Part shown: positions 1 through 10,656 of the stretch, one piece after another
Numbering within the stretch: the first letter of the stretch is position 1
Layout: every line of letters starts with the position of its first letter
DNA from: Plasmopara viticola
Taxonomy: Eukaryota; Oomycota; Peronosporomycetes; Peronosporales; Peronosporaceae
Assembly: GCA_001695595.3 (NCBI GenBank)
Contig: MBPM02000058.1
Span: 434,001-498,000 of the forward strand
Direction of reading: 5' to 3'
DNA: 64,000 nucleotides
Program-made: the position numbers and the translations under genes
The notes under the pieces: generated by a model
Told to the model about the DNA's origin: nothing
Database searches by the model: none
The model's input: the letters and a program-made list of their open reading frames with translations, nothing else

Positions 1-59
1 ATGACGCACTTTGTATTCAATACCGGCATTTCACACCCATCGATCTCGTTACTTTAAAG

Positions 60-85
60 TTATGACACGTTTCCGTATGTCATAA
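60..85. other. Inverted repeat (8-bp arms, 10-bp loop)
   Basis: TTATGACA at 60-67 faces its reverse complement TGTCATAA at 78-85. The same hairpin sits about 60 bp into the other units (for example 3378-3403). The loop varies (TTTCC or TTACC) while both arms are kept in the units I checked. It could be a dimeric protein-binding site or simply a conserved satellite feature. Unit 13 has lost it by deletion. Confidence 0.6.
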
Positions 86-161
86 TACTAGTGAGTTATT
101 GCCCGTCTCATCTAAATTAGGCGAGCAGTATGAAAAAGCCTTTATTTGAGAGCGACTCAGT

Positions 162-180
162 CCTCATTACACCATTTCAA
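162..180 (+). promoter_or_regulatory. Oomycete core-promoter-like motif (Inr + FPR)
   Basis: CCTCATTACACCATTTCAA resembles the known oomycete start-site consensus GCTCATTYYNCAWTTT, matching 13 of 16 positions by eye. It recurs in most units (3479-3497 in unit 2), has one change in unit 6 (CAATACACC) and is deleted in units 8 and 13. No good reading frame follows closely; the effector-like fossil is 2.4 kb downstream. A promoter of a non-coding array transcript is possible, but chance similarity is not excluded. Confidence 0.25.
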
Positions 181-559
181 TTTGACAGCTAGCGCAATGG
201 TTCCCGTGTCTTAAAAGAAGTGAAAGCAGACAGTATTTCGATGTTATGCTATGCAACTGCATCATTCCTATAAATTACGATCGTAAATGAATAGCGTCCT
301 AAGTAAACGACAGTTATCTTAATCATTGCATCAGCTTTAGCAGCTGTACCACCTTAAAGATTTTGTTGACCATTGCTAAAGCTGAACCAGAAACGAAAAT
401 TCTGATAGTAATATGTTGTAGAATCACAGCATTGTGCATTGGCGCAATATGTAGTATACCATCTGATGGCGCTTCCACCAAGTGATGATAAATTCAAAGG
501 CCTCACGGTCGCATTGATCACTGTTGTGACTAAACTCGGACACACAACTTACTAGACGA

Positions 560-621
560 CAGCCGAGGGCTGCTTTCAGCCAATTCGATAGTGTTTTGAG
601 ACTGCAGCTTTATTTTGCAGT
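560..621. other. Two adjacent small hairpins
   Basis: CAGCC/GGCTG (560-572, 3-nt loop) is followed by ACTGCA/TGCAGT (601-621, 9-nt loop). Both recur in the other units; the first arm pair is disturbed (GGGATGC) in units 8, 10, 11 and 12. No function is evident. Confidence 0.35.
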
Positions 622-2541
622 ACTGTGAACCTTTGAGTCCATTATGGCTCCTGATTAATGTGCGATTAAGAGGTGTCCGAGTGCTAGTATGTTGCTTGTC
701 GCGCTTTGACACAGTACTTTGCGTCGAGCCATTTAAAAATATTCAATTATAGAGAATGCTTACGCTTTGGCTTTTCAAGTGCACACCGCACAGTGTTTAT
801 ACACCCTTTTTATGGAGTCACTACAGTATTCGTTCACCACCCCATATCCCACTTTTTGTGGCACACCAACACCATCTTCTCGGTATTCAATTGACTGTTG
901 ACACACACACACACACACACAAAGTTGATATGTAGAAAAGCAGCGCGATCCGGTGGAAGTCGGAGTAAAAACTCAAGACGAAGGAGGAGCTGAAGCCAAG
1001 TTTGTGATGACCGAATACGACGCAGAGGAGGAAGAACATGCGGTAGGGCTGCAGACCGCAGAGGACGCACAACGAACTCACCGACAGTCGGGCACACAGA
1101 GCTTTGGCTAGGCGAGAAGTTCCTATTAACAAGTCGGATTGCGTACCAGATCAAGAGTTTTCATGAAGTATGTTTACACGAGATACAGAGTAAATCTCGA
1201 AACATTCGAACAACAACTCGCAAAGATCAACGGAAAGCTCGTCGTCAATACGTATTGACCGAGAGTTGATACGCAGTGGCTGGCTTTACAAGCAGGCGAA
1301 TGTCATGTACGTATATGAAGAAGAATCTTAATTGCGCGAATGTGAATCAACTTGAGAGTTTTCAGAAAAAGATGGAAACGACGATAGTTTGTACTGGTTA
1401 AGAGAACGAGCGTAGCAACAGGAGGGTAGTGGGTATCGCTGCAATAGCAATCTTGACAAGCCACGTGGAGAGATGCAGTTGCAGGATGGCATGCTGTCTA
1501 AACGCTTTTTAAAGATGAAACCAAGCGAACGTTCTGTTTTAAGGTAGCTGGTGAAGAATATTTTTTGTCTGTTCTGGATCAAGCAACGACGACGCGAGCA
1601 CCTGGATCTGTTTACTGCAGAGTTTAGCAGGCGGTGTAAACTGTACTATCTCGCCTTCTGCTGCCCTAATCAGATCGCTAGGGTTTACACAATTCCGATT
1701 TTCGCTGCTTCTATTGGCGCCGCTGATCAAGGCTTGAAAGATGACAAGGACAATACGCAGCCGACGAGTTGCATGTGAAGGGAGAAGCTGCGGTCTTTGT
1801 TTCGTGAACAATGTGTTTCTAAGTAATTTATTTTCGCACTCACCCAGCGGTCATATTCGGTGGTAGTGTAAGACACGTAAAAAGGCTTCTGCATCGAATG
1901 AGACAATGCTGCAAACCGTTGAGGACACAAAATCTGTTTCTGCTTGTGTGTATTTTAGCGCGTACACCGAGGTCGACAAGACGGATGTTTGATGATCTTA
2001 ATGGCGGTCATTCGTTCAGTCTTAGCGTTACCATATACTTGCGTCGCACCCATTCTGCATTTTTTTTTACCGTGCGGGTCGATAACGTTCCATTGCATAC
2101 ACAAAGACTGCTCTCTGGTCTCACTTGGATTGCCGTTTAGTGTGTAGAATTGAGAAGACGCGTTTGCCATCAGGTAATAAAGACAACGAATTATCTCCCT
2201 TATCAAAGCAGCTGCTACATTTGTCGCATGGACGTCTTGTCGTGTGGACCATATGTAGATGGTTTATGCGACCAATGGTGCGGCATTGGACCACGCGACA
2301 GGTACATAGAATCTAACGAGTTTGCGTTTTCAAGAATTTACTACCGGCATTTCAAGTTTACGAAAGCTTTACAAACATAGATAGCCTACCAGAGTTTTAA
2401 TTCGCCTCTTTTCTTTCACATCTTGTCGCTCTCATGTGGTCGTTACCCAGATTGGTTGGCAAACTATCTAAGTAAATAGGATTCTGCAGCTCAAGCACGA
2501 CCAGGAGCCCACTATTCTTTTCATACTGCAAGTGGTGAAGC

Positions 2542-2977
2542 ATGCGTCGATTGTGCGGTTTCATCCTCATTCTAGCTACATTCCTGGCCACTGGTCACGG
2601 CGAACCCAAACAAAAGGCTATTGCTAGCCAACATCCCTTACCGTCAAGAAATCCTGTCATTCGCACTGGTCACGAAGACCCTACCCATCGTGGTTCCCGA
2701 GATCATTAACGACAAGGCGGGAGTAAGCGTCGTGGAATCCACCGTTAAACCATGCAAGCAAGACAAGTTGACTCACTATGTCCCATTCAACATGAGCAGA
2801 ATAAAGCAATCATTTTATCGGTAAAATACCCTACACGATACGGAAAATCGTACTGCTTTAGTAACAAAAACAATACAATGTTCCTCTGAATTGGCTTACT
2901 CTTTCAAATCAGCTGCTTTATTCTTTGATGGCGAAAAATACCGCGGTCTGAGATTCAATTTCGTCTTGTCGTTATGA
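2542..2977 (+). pseudogene. Secreted effector-like fossil, unit 1
   Basis: An ATG opens a 55-codon frame (2542-2709) that starts with a signal-peptide-like segment: two arginines after Met, a hydrophobic core FILILATFLA, then a small-residue cleavage region at about residues 16-20. The frame ends at TAA because of two extra bases at the site where unit 5 reads RGLR. Downstream, the former frame can be followed to TGA 2975-2977. This copy has a single-G loss in the GGGG run near 2720 and a TAA at the YR codon. It is open (TTA) at the second stop site where most units have TAA. Residue 4 is Leu instead of Ser. Confidence 0.4.
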
Positions 2978-3314
2978 CTCGGTCAAGTTTACTTCGGGGA
3001 AGTCCGTGTGCTGTCTATACTCTTAATTCTCAGAGTATGGTAAGTAAAGATCTAAGGGCCGTTTCGCAATTAAAATTGGCGCTTCTCCTTGCGTGTCGAG
3101 GTAGGGTCTGCTTGTATTTTCGGCAAGGCTAGCACACTCAGGTATGATATACCCGTTCCAGACGTGCTAGTACCAAATTGCTTTCTATGTTTTGTGGCCA
3201 GATTACTTCAAGTTACAGGGATTAGCTTTGCTTTATAATGTAAAGAACCGCAAGTGATTTGGTGAGAGTATACGAGCTGACGGCATTGCCACCAGCCAGT
3301 ACTTACATGCAAGA

Positions 3315-6300
3315 ATGACGCACTTTGTATTCAATATCGCGGTATTTCAAACACACATCAATCGCATTACTTAAAAGTTATGACACGTTTCCGTATGTCA
3401 TAATACTAGTGTGTTATTGCCCGTCTCATCTAAATTAGGCGAGCAGTATGAAAAAGCCTTTTTTGAGAGCGACTCAGTCCTCATTACACCATTTCAATTT
3501 GACAGCTAGCGCAATGGTTCCCGTGTCTTAAAAGAAGTGAAAGCAGACAGTAATTTGATGTTATGCTATGCAACTGCATCATTCCTTTGAGTTACGATCG
3601 TAAATGAATAGCGTCCTAAGTAAACGACAGTCATCTTAATCATTGCATCAGCTTAAGCAACTGTACCACCTTAAAGATTTTGTTGACCATTGCTAAAGCT
3701 GAACCAGAAACGAAAATTCTGATAGTAATATGTTGTAGAATCACAGCATTGTGCATTGGCGCAATATGTAGTATACCATCTGATGGCGCTTCCACCAAGT
3801 GATGATAAATTCAAAGGCTCTCACAGTCGCATTGATCACTGTTGTGACTAAACTCGGACACACAGCTTACTAGACGACAGCCGAGGGCTGCTTTAAGCCG
3901 ATTCGATAATGTTTTGAGACTGCAGCTTTATTTTGCAGTACTGTCAACCTTTGAGTCCATTATGGCTCCTGATTAATGTGCGATTTAGAGGTGTCCGAGT
4001 GCTAGTATGTTGCTTGTCGCGCTTTGATACAGTACTTTGCGTCGAGCCATTTAAAAATATTCAATTATAAAAATTGCTTACGCTTTGGCTTTTCAAGTGC
4101 ACACCGCACAGTGTTTATACACCCTTTTTATTATGAAGTCACTACAGTATTCGTTCACCACCCCATATCCCCACTTTTTGTGGCACGCCAACACCATCTT
4201 CTCGGTATTCAATTGACTGTTGATACACACACACACACAAAAGCTGAAATGTAGAAAAGCAGCGCGGATCCAGTGGAAGTCGGAGTAAAAACTCAAGACG
4301 AAGGAGGAGCTGAAGCCAAGTTTGTGATGACCAAATACGACGCAGAGGAGGACGAACATGCGGTAGGGCTGCAGACCGCATTCAGTTGGGCACTCAGAGC
4401 TTTGGCTAGGCGAGAAGTTCCTATTACCAAGTCGGATTGCGTACCAGATCAAGAGATTTCATGAAGTATGTTTGCACGATACAGAGTAAATCTCGAGACA
4501 TTCGAACAACAACTCGCAAAGATCAACGGAAAGCTCGTCGTCAATACGTATTGACCGAGAGTTGATACGCAGTGGCTGGCTTTACAAGCAGGCGAATGTC
4601 ATGTACGTATATGAAGAAGAATCTTAATTGCGCGAATGTGAATCAACTTGAGAGTTTTCAGAAAAAGGTGGTAACGACGATATTTTGTACTGGTTAAGAG
4701 AACGAGCGTAGCAACAGGAGGGTAAAGGGTATCGCTGCAATTGCAATTTTGACAAGCCACGTGGAGAGATGCAGTTGCAGGATGGCATGCTGTCTAAACG
4801 TTTTTTAAAGATGAAACCAAGCGAACGTTCTGTTTTAAGGTAGCTGGTGAAGAATATTTTTTGTCTGTTCTAGATCAAGCAACGACGACGCGAGCACCTG
4901 GATCTGTTTACTGCAGAGTTTAGCAGGCGGTGTAAACTGTACTATCTCGCCTTCTGCTGCCCTAATCAGATCGCTAGGGTTTACACAATTCCGATTTTCG
5001 CTGCTTCTATTGGCGCCGCTGATCAAGGCTTGAAAGATGACAAGGACAATACGCAGCCGACGAGTTGCATGTGAAGGGAGAAGCTGCGGTCTTTGTTTCG
5101 TGAACAATGTGTTTCAAAGTAATTTATTTTCGCACTCACCCAGCGGTCATATTCGGTGGTTGTGTAAGACACGTAAAAAGGCTTCTGCATCGAATGAGAC
5201 AATGCTGCAAACCGTTGAGCACACGAAATTTGTTTCTGCTTGTGTGTATATTAGCGCGTACACCGAGTTCGACAAGACGGATGTTTGTTGATCTTAATGG
5301 CGGTCATTCGTTCAGTCTTAGCGTTACCATATACTTGCGTCGCACCCATTCTGCATTTTTTTTTACCGTGCGGGTCGATAACGTTCCATTGCATACACAA
5401 AGACTGCTCTCTGGTCTCACTTGGATTGCCGTTTAGTGTGTAGAATTGAGAAGACGCGTTTGCCATCAGGTAATAAAGACAACGAATTCTCTCCCTTATC
5501 AAAGCAGCTGCTCACATTTGTCGCATGGACGTCTTGTCGTGTGGGCCATATGTAGATAGTTTATGCGACCAATGGTGCGGCATTGGACCACGCGACAGGT
5601 ACATAGAATCTAACGAGTTTGCGTTACCAAGAATTTACGACTGGCATTCCAAGTAAACGAAAGCTTTACGAACATAGATAGCCTACCAGAATTTGAAGTC
5701 GCTTCTTTTCTTTCACATCTCGTCGCTCTCATGTGGTCGTTACCCAGATTGGTTGGCAAACTATCTAAGTAAATAGGATTCTGCAGCTCAAGCACGACCA
5801 GGAGCCCACTATTCTTTTCGCACTGTAAGTGGTGAAGCATGCGTCGATCGTGCGGTTTCATCCTCATTTTAGCTACACTCCTGGCCACTGGTCACGGCGA
5901 ACCCAAACAAAAGGCTATTGCTAGCCAACATCCCTTACCATCAAGAAATCCTGTCATTCGCACTGGTCACGAAGACCCTACCCATCGTGGTTCCCGAGAT
6001 CATTAATGACAAGGCGGGGAGTAAGCGTCGTGGAATCCATCGTTAAACCATGCAAGCAAGACAAGTTGACTCGCCATGTCCCATTCAACGTGAGCAGAAT
6101 AAAGCAATCATTTTATCTGTAAAATACCCTACACGATACGGAACATCGTACTGCTTTACTAACAAAAACAATACAATGTTCTTCTGAATTGGCTTACTCT
6201 TTCAACTCAGTTGCTTAATTCTTTGATGGCGAAAATACCGCGGTCTGAATTCAATTTCGTCTTGTCGTTATGACTCGGTCAAGTTACCGGGGAAGTCCGT

Positions 6301-6605
6301 GTGCTGTATTACTTAATTCTCAAAGTATGGTAAGTAAAGATCTAAGGGCCGTTTCGCAATTAAAATTGGCGCTTCTCCTTGCGTGTCGAGGTACGGTCTG
6401 CTTGTATTTTCGGCAAGGCTAGCACACTCAGGTATGATATACCCGTTTCAGACATGCTAGTACCAAATTGCTTTCTATGTTTTGTGGCCAGATTACTTCA
6501 AGTTAAAGGGGTCAGCTTTGCTTTATAATGTAAACGAACCGCAAGTGATTTGGTGAGAGTATACGAGCTGACGGCATTGCCACCAGCCAGTACTTACATG
6601 CAAGA
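3315..6605 (+). repeat. Tandem unit 2
   Basis: A 3291-bp unit. The (CA)n run is short (4225-4239). About 27 bp are missing near 4380, where the other units have the GAGGACGCACAACG stretch, so the acidic fossil changes frame there. The effector-like fossil is at 5839-6273. The last 330 bp (6274-6605) hold nothing recognised. Confidence 0.95.
5839..6273 (+). pseudogene. Secreted effector-like fossil, unit 2
   Basis: The 55-codon signal-peptide frame is intact (5839-6006, TAA). The hydrophobic core has Leu for Phe at residue 14. The tail carries the common +2 lesion, a stop after the YL codon (CTGTAA instead of CGGTAA) and two further 1-bp losses near 6235 and 6249. These bring the terminal TGA back in phase by arithmetic but destroy the second RGLR segment. 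Confidence 0.4.
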
Positions 6606-9545
6606 ATGACGCACTTTGTATTCAATACCGGCATTTCACACACATCAATCTCGTTACTTTAAAGTTATGACACGTTTCCGTATGTCATAATACTAGTGTG
6701 TTATTGCCCGTCTCATCTAAATTAGGCGAGCAGTATGAAAAAGCCTTTTTTGAGAGCGACTCAGTCCTCATTACACCATTTCAATTTGACAGCTAGCGCA
6801 ATGGTTCCCGTGTCTTAAAAGAAGTGAAAGCAGACAGTAATTTGATGTTATGCTATGCAACTGCATCATTCCTTTGAGTTACGATCGTAAATGAATAGCG
6901 TCCTAAGTAAACGACAGTCATCTTAATCATTGCATCAGCTTTAGCAACTGTACCACCTTAAAGATTTTGTTGACCATTGCTAAAGCTGAACCAGAAACGA
7001 AAATTCTGATAGCAATATGTTGTAGAATCACAGCATTGTGCATTGGCGCAATATGTAGTATACCATCTGATGGCGCTTCCACCAAGTGATGATAAATTTA
7101 AAGGCTCTCACGGTCGCATTGATCACTGTTGTGACTAAACTCGGACACACAGCTTACTAGACGACAGCCGAGGGCTGCTTTAAGCCGATTCGATAATGTT
7201 TTGAGACTGCAGCTTTATTTTGCAGTACTGTGAACCTTTGAGTCCATTATGGCTCCTGATTAATGTGCGATTAAGAGGTGTCCGAGTGCTAGTATGTTGC
7301 TTGTCGCGCTTTGACACAGTACTTTGCGTCGAGCCATTTAAAAATATTCAATTATAAAAATTGCTTACGCTTTGGCTTTTCAAGTGCACACCGCACAGTG
7401 TTTATACACCCTTTTTATTATGGAGTCACACAGTATTCGTTCACCACCCCATATCCCACTTTTTGTGGCACGCCAACACCATCTTCTCGGTATTCATTTG
7501 ACTGTTGATACACACACACACACACACACACAAAAGTTGAAATGTAGAAAAGCAGCGCGGATCAGGTGGAAGTCGGAGTGAAAACTCAAGACGAAGGAGG
7601 AGCTGAAGCATAGTTTGTGATGACCAAATACGACGCAGAGGAGGACGAACATGCGGTAGGGCTGCAGACCGCAGAGGACGCACAACGAACCCACCGACAG
7701 TTGGGCACTCAGAGCTTTGGCTAGGCGAGAAGTTCCTATTACCAAGTCGGATTGCGTACCAGATCAAGAGATTTCATGAAGTATGTTTACACGAGATACA
7801 GAGTAAATCTCGAGACATTCGAACAACAACTCGCAAAGATCAATAGAAAGCTCGTCGTCAATACGTATTGACCGAGAGTTGATACGCAGTGGCTGGCTTT
7901 ACAAGCAGGCGAATGTCATGTACGTATATGAAGAAGAATCTTAATTGCGCGAATGTGAATCAACTTGAGAGTTTTCAGGAAAAGGTGGTAACGACGATAT
8001 TTTGTACTGGTTAAGAGAACGAGCGTAGCAACAGGAGAGTAGTGGGTATCGTTGCAATTGCAATTTTGACAAGCCACGTGGAGAGATGCAGTTGCAGGAT
8101 GGCATGCTGTCTGAACGCTTTTTAAAGATGAAACCAAGCGAACGTTCTGTTTTAAGGTAGCTGGTGAAGAATATTTTTAGTCTGTTCTGGATCAAGCGAC
8201 GACGACGCGAGCACCTGGATCTGTTTACTGCAGAGTTTAGCAGGCGGTGTAAACTGTACTATCTCGCCTTCTGCTGCCCTAATCAGCTCGCTAGGGTTTA
8301 CACAATTCCGATTTTCGCTGCTTCTATTGGCGCCGCTGATCAAGGCTTGAAAGATGACAAGGACAATACGCAGCCGACGAGTTGCATGTGAAGGGAGAAG
8401 CTGCGGTCTTTGTTTCGTGAATAATGTGTTTCTAAGTAATTTATTTTCGCACTCACCCAGCGGTCATATTCGGTGGTAGTGTAAGACACGTAAAAAGGCT
8501 TCTGCATCGAATGAGACAATGCTGTTGTTGAGGACACGAAATCTGTTTCTGCTTGTGTGTATATTAGCGCGTACACCGAGGTCGACAAGACGGATGTTTG
8601 TTGATCTTAATGGCGGTCATTCGTTCAGTCTTAGCGTTACCATATACTTGCGTCGCACCCATTCTGCATTTTTTTTTACCGTGCGGGTCGATAACGTTCC
8701 ATTGCATACACAAAGACTGCTCTCTGGTCTCACTTGGATTGCCGTTTAGTGTGTAGAATTGAGAAGACGCGTTTGCCATCAGGTAATAAAGACAACGGAT
8801 TCTCTCCCTTATCAAAGCAGCTGCTCACATTTGTCGCATGGACGTCTTGTCGTGTGGACCATATGTAGATGGTTTATGCGACCAATGGTGCGGCATTGGA
8901 CCACGCGACAGGTACATAGAATCTAACGAGTTTGCGTTATCAAGAATTTACTACCGGCATTCCAAGTAAACGAAAGCTTTACAAACATAGATAGCCTACC
9001 AGAGTTTTAATTCGCCTCTTTTCTTTCACATCTTGTCGCTCTCATGTGGTCGTTACCCAGATTGGTTGGCAAAATATCTAAGTAAATAGGATTCTGCAGC
9101 TCAAGCACGACCAGGAGCCCACTATTCTTTTCGCACTGCAAGTGGTGAAGCATGCGTCGATCGTGCGGTTTCTTCCTCATTTTAGCTACATTCCTGGCCA
9201 CTGGTCACGGCGAACCCAAACAAAAGGCTATTGCTAGCCAACATCCCTTACCATCAAGAAATCCTGTCATTCGCACTGGTCACGAAGACCCTACCCATCG
9301 TGGTTCCCGAGATCATTAACGACAAGTCGGGGAGTAAGCGTCGCGGAATCCACCGTTAAACCATGCAAGCAAGACAAGTTGACTCGCCATGTCCCATTCA
9401 ACATGAGCAGGATAAAACAATCATTTTATCGGCAAAATACCCTACACGATACGGAAAATCGTACTGTTTTAGTATCAAAAACAATACAATGTTCTTCTGA
9501 TTTGGCTTACTCATTCAACTCAGTTGCTATATTTTTTGATGGTGA

Positions 9546-9550
9546 AAAAT
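9546..9550. repeat. 5' target-site duplication AAAAT of copia 1
   Basis: AAAAT directly before the 5' LTR is repeated at 13969-13973 directly after the 3' LTR, the 5-bp duplication expected for a copia integrase. Confidence 0.9.
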
Positions 9551-9696
9551 TGTTAAAATTACACCGCTGGATGAATGTTGAACAGGTGAATGGCTTCACA
9601 GTATTTACAAGTACGTTACAGTTAGTAATTACATATGGTAGCCGTTCATTGGTCAAGATAAATATATTCACTTCGGTTTTTACTTTCTTCTCAACA
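9551..9696 (+). repeat. 5' LTR of copia 1
   Basis: 146 bp, from TGTTAAAATT to CTCAACA. By my reading it is identical to the 5' LTR of copia 2. Confidence 0.92.
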
Positions 9697-9711
9697 GGTT
9701 AACAGCCGCAA
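9697..9711 (+). other. Primer-binding site, half-tRNA-Asn type (copia 1)
   Basis: GGTTAACAGCCGCAA abuts the LTR. Its complement, TTGCGGCTGTTAACC, looks like the 5' side and loop of a tRNA-Asn anticodon arm: CTGTTAA is the loop, with anticodon GTT. A primer ending at about tRNA position 40 would fit, as in the half-tRNA priming known from Drosophila copia and yeast Ty5, which use initiator Met tRNA. The tRNA assignment is inference. Confidence 0.6.
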
Positions 9712-9738
9712 CAAGCTCAAGCAACGTTCTCGCCCAAT

Positions 9739-10656
9739 ATGAACAAGCGCACCGAAGTCCTCCTAGGAAGTGGTAACTATTACCACTGGGAGTTTAACAT
9801 GAGGATGACCCTGGCGCGGACGGGTCTCCTGGGACACATCATGGTCGTCAAGGAAGATAAGGATGTCACGGAGGCGTGGCTGGTTAATGATGCCAAGGCA
9901 CTAGGCATCATTGCTCAAGGCGTTGAGATCCAGCACCAGACCAAGATTCGGTCGGCTACGCGTGCTATGGAGGCGTGGGGAACCCTCCGCGATTTCTACA
10001 ATCGCTCGACTCTTCACAATCGTGTTGTGATGACTCGTCGTCTACATGAGTTCAAGATGGAAAGTGGAACAAGCATGGCAGAGCATCTGGACTCTTTTGA
10101 CGAGCTAGTAGTGGGACTACAGACTACGGGAGAGCAAACTGATGAGTCACACCAGCTGGTGGTACTTCTCAGCAGTCTACCTTCGGAGTACGACTTGATT
10201 TCGTCGATTGTGGAAAATGCAAGGGACATTTCGTTGATAGAAGTCAAGGAGAAGCTGCTCAAAGAGTCGGAGAAGCTGCAGAGGAAAGAAGCTACAGAGA
10301 AAGCGTTTTGCGTAAATAGAAATGGAAATGCTAGAAGATTTAAAGGTGGACGGGACAATGGACGAAAGGGTGGTCCTCCACGCAATAACAGCGGATTCAA
10401 GGGCAAGTACTTCAACTGTGACCAGTTTGGACACATGAAGCGGAACTGCCCGGCCGGTAAAAGATTCAACAGCGACGACACAGTGTTTGCTGTTGGTGAA
10501 GGGAAGTCATCAGGATGGCTGATTGATAGTGGAGCAACTTCCCACATGACCCCACACAGGAAGAACTTGTTTGATTACAAGGGCCTAGAAGCTAGCATCG
10601 AAGTTACGATTGCAGACGGGAAGAAATTGCTTGTCAAAGAAGCCGGCACGGTTTGA
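9739..10656 (+). pseudogene. Copia 1 Gag plus protease start
   Basis: A 305-codon frame from the first ATG after the primer-binding site. Residues 1 to about 190 are the copia-type Gag (a conserved YYHWEFNMR segment near residues 14-22, then a helical region ending in KEKLLKESEKL), which packages the RNA. A basic RG/KG linker follows, then the CCHC knuckle at residues 224-237. Here its first Cys has become Tyr (codon 10408-10410); copia 2 and 3 keep Cys. The aspartic protease motif DSGA is at 10525-10536. The frame ends where copia 1 and 2 have lost 13 bp compared with copia 3. Confidence 0.85.

Larger units (their letters stand above)
1..3314 (+). repeat. Tandem unit 1 of the 3.3 kb macrosatellite
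   Basis: First unit in the phase used here, starting at the ATGACGCACT landmark that recurs about every 3.3 kb. It contains the hairpin at 60-85, the promoter-like motif at 162-180, a (CA)n run at 901-921 and the effector-like fossil at 2542-2977. One G is missing in the acidic fossil region near 940 (GCGCGATCC instead of GCGCGGATCC). Variants near 1030 and 1380 resemble units 14 and 16 more than the central units. From 2978 to 3314 nothing is recognised. Confidence 0.95.

Noticed and set aside
834..1154. Minus-strand frames of 80-129 codons over the microsatellite
   Set aside because: They include a CVCVCV run translated from (CA)n and have a Cys/Leu/Arg-rich composition typical of non-coding frames.
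1675..1695. CTAGGGTTTACAC as telomere repeat (TTTAGGG)
   Set aside because: A single short match per unit with no tandem copies.
1539..1811. 90-codon minus-strand frame conserved in most units (also 4835, 31558, 38105, 57222)
   Set aside because: No recognisable family. Conservation only reflects unit identity, and it opposes coding-looking frames on the + strand.
2621..2824. 67-codon frame in unit 1 as a separate gene
   Set aside because: It has a non-ATG start overlapping the effector fossil in another frame, and exists only because of a one-G loss.
1..3314. rDNA or 5S/tRNA repeat
   Set aside because: I found no conserved rRNA core sequences, no tRNA cloverleaf and no A/B-box pair in the unit.
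9379..9702. 107-codon frame running into the copia LTR (also 17130-17453)
   Set aside because: It is the tail of the effector fossil read into the 5' LTR and leader, not an independent gene.
10014..10547. 177-codon minus-strand frame in copia 1 Gag
   Set aside because: A shadow of the Gag frame, rich in Ser/Leu/Pro, broken in the other copies.
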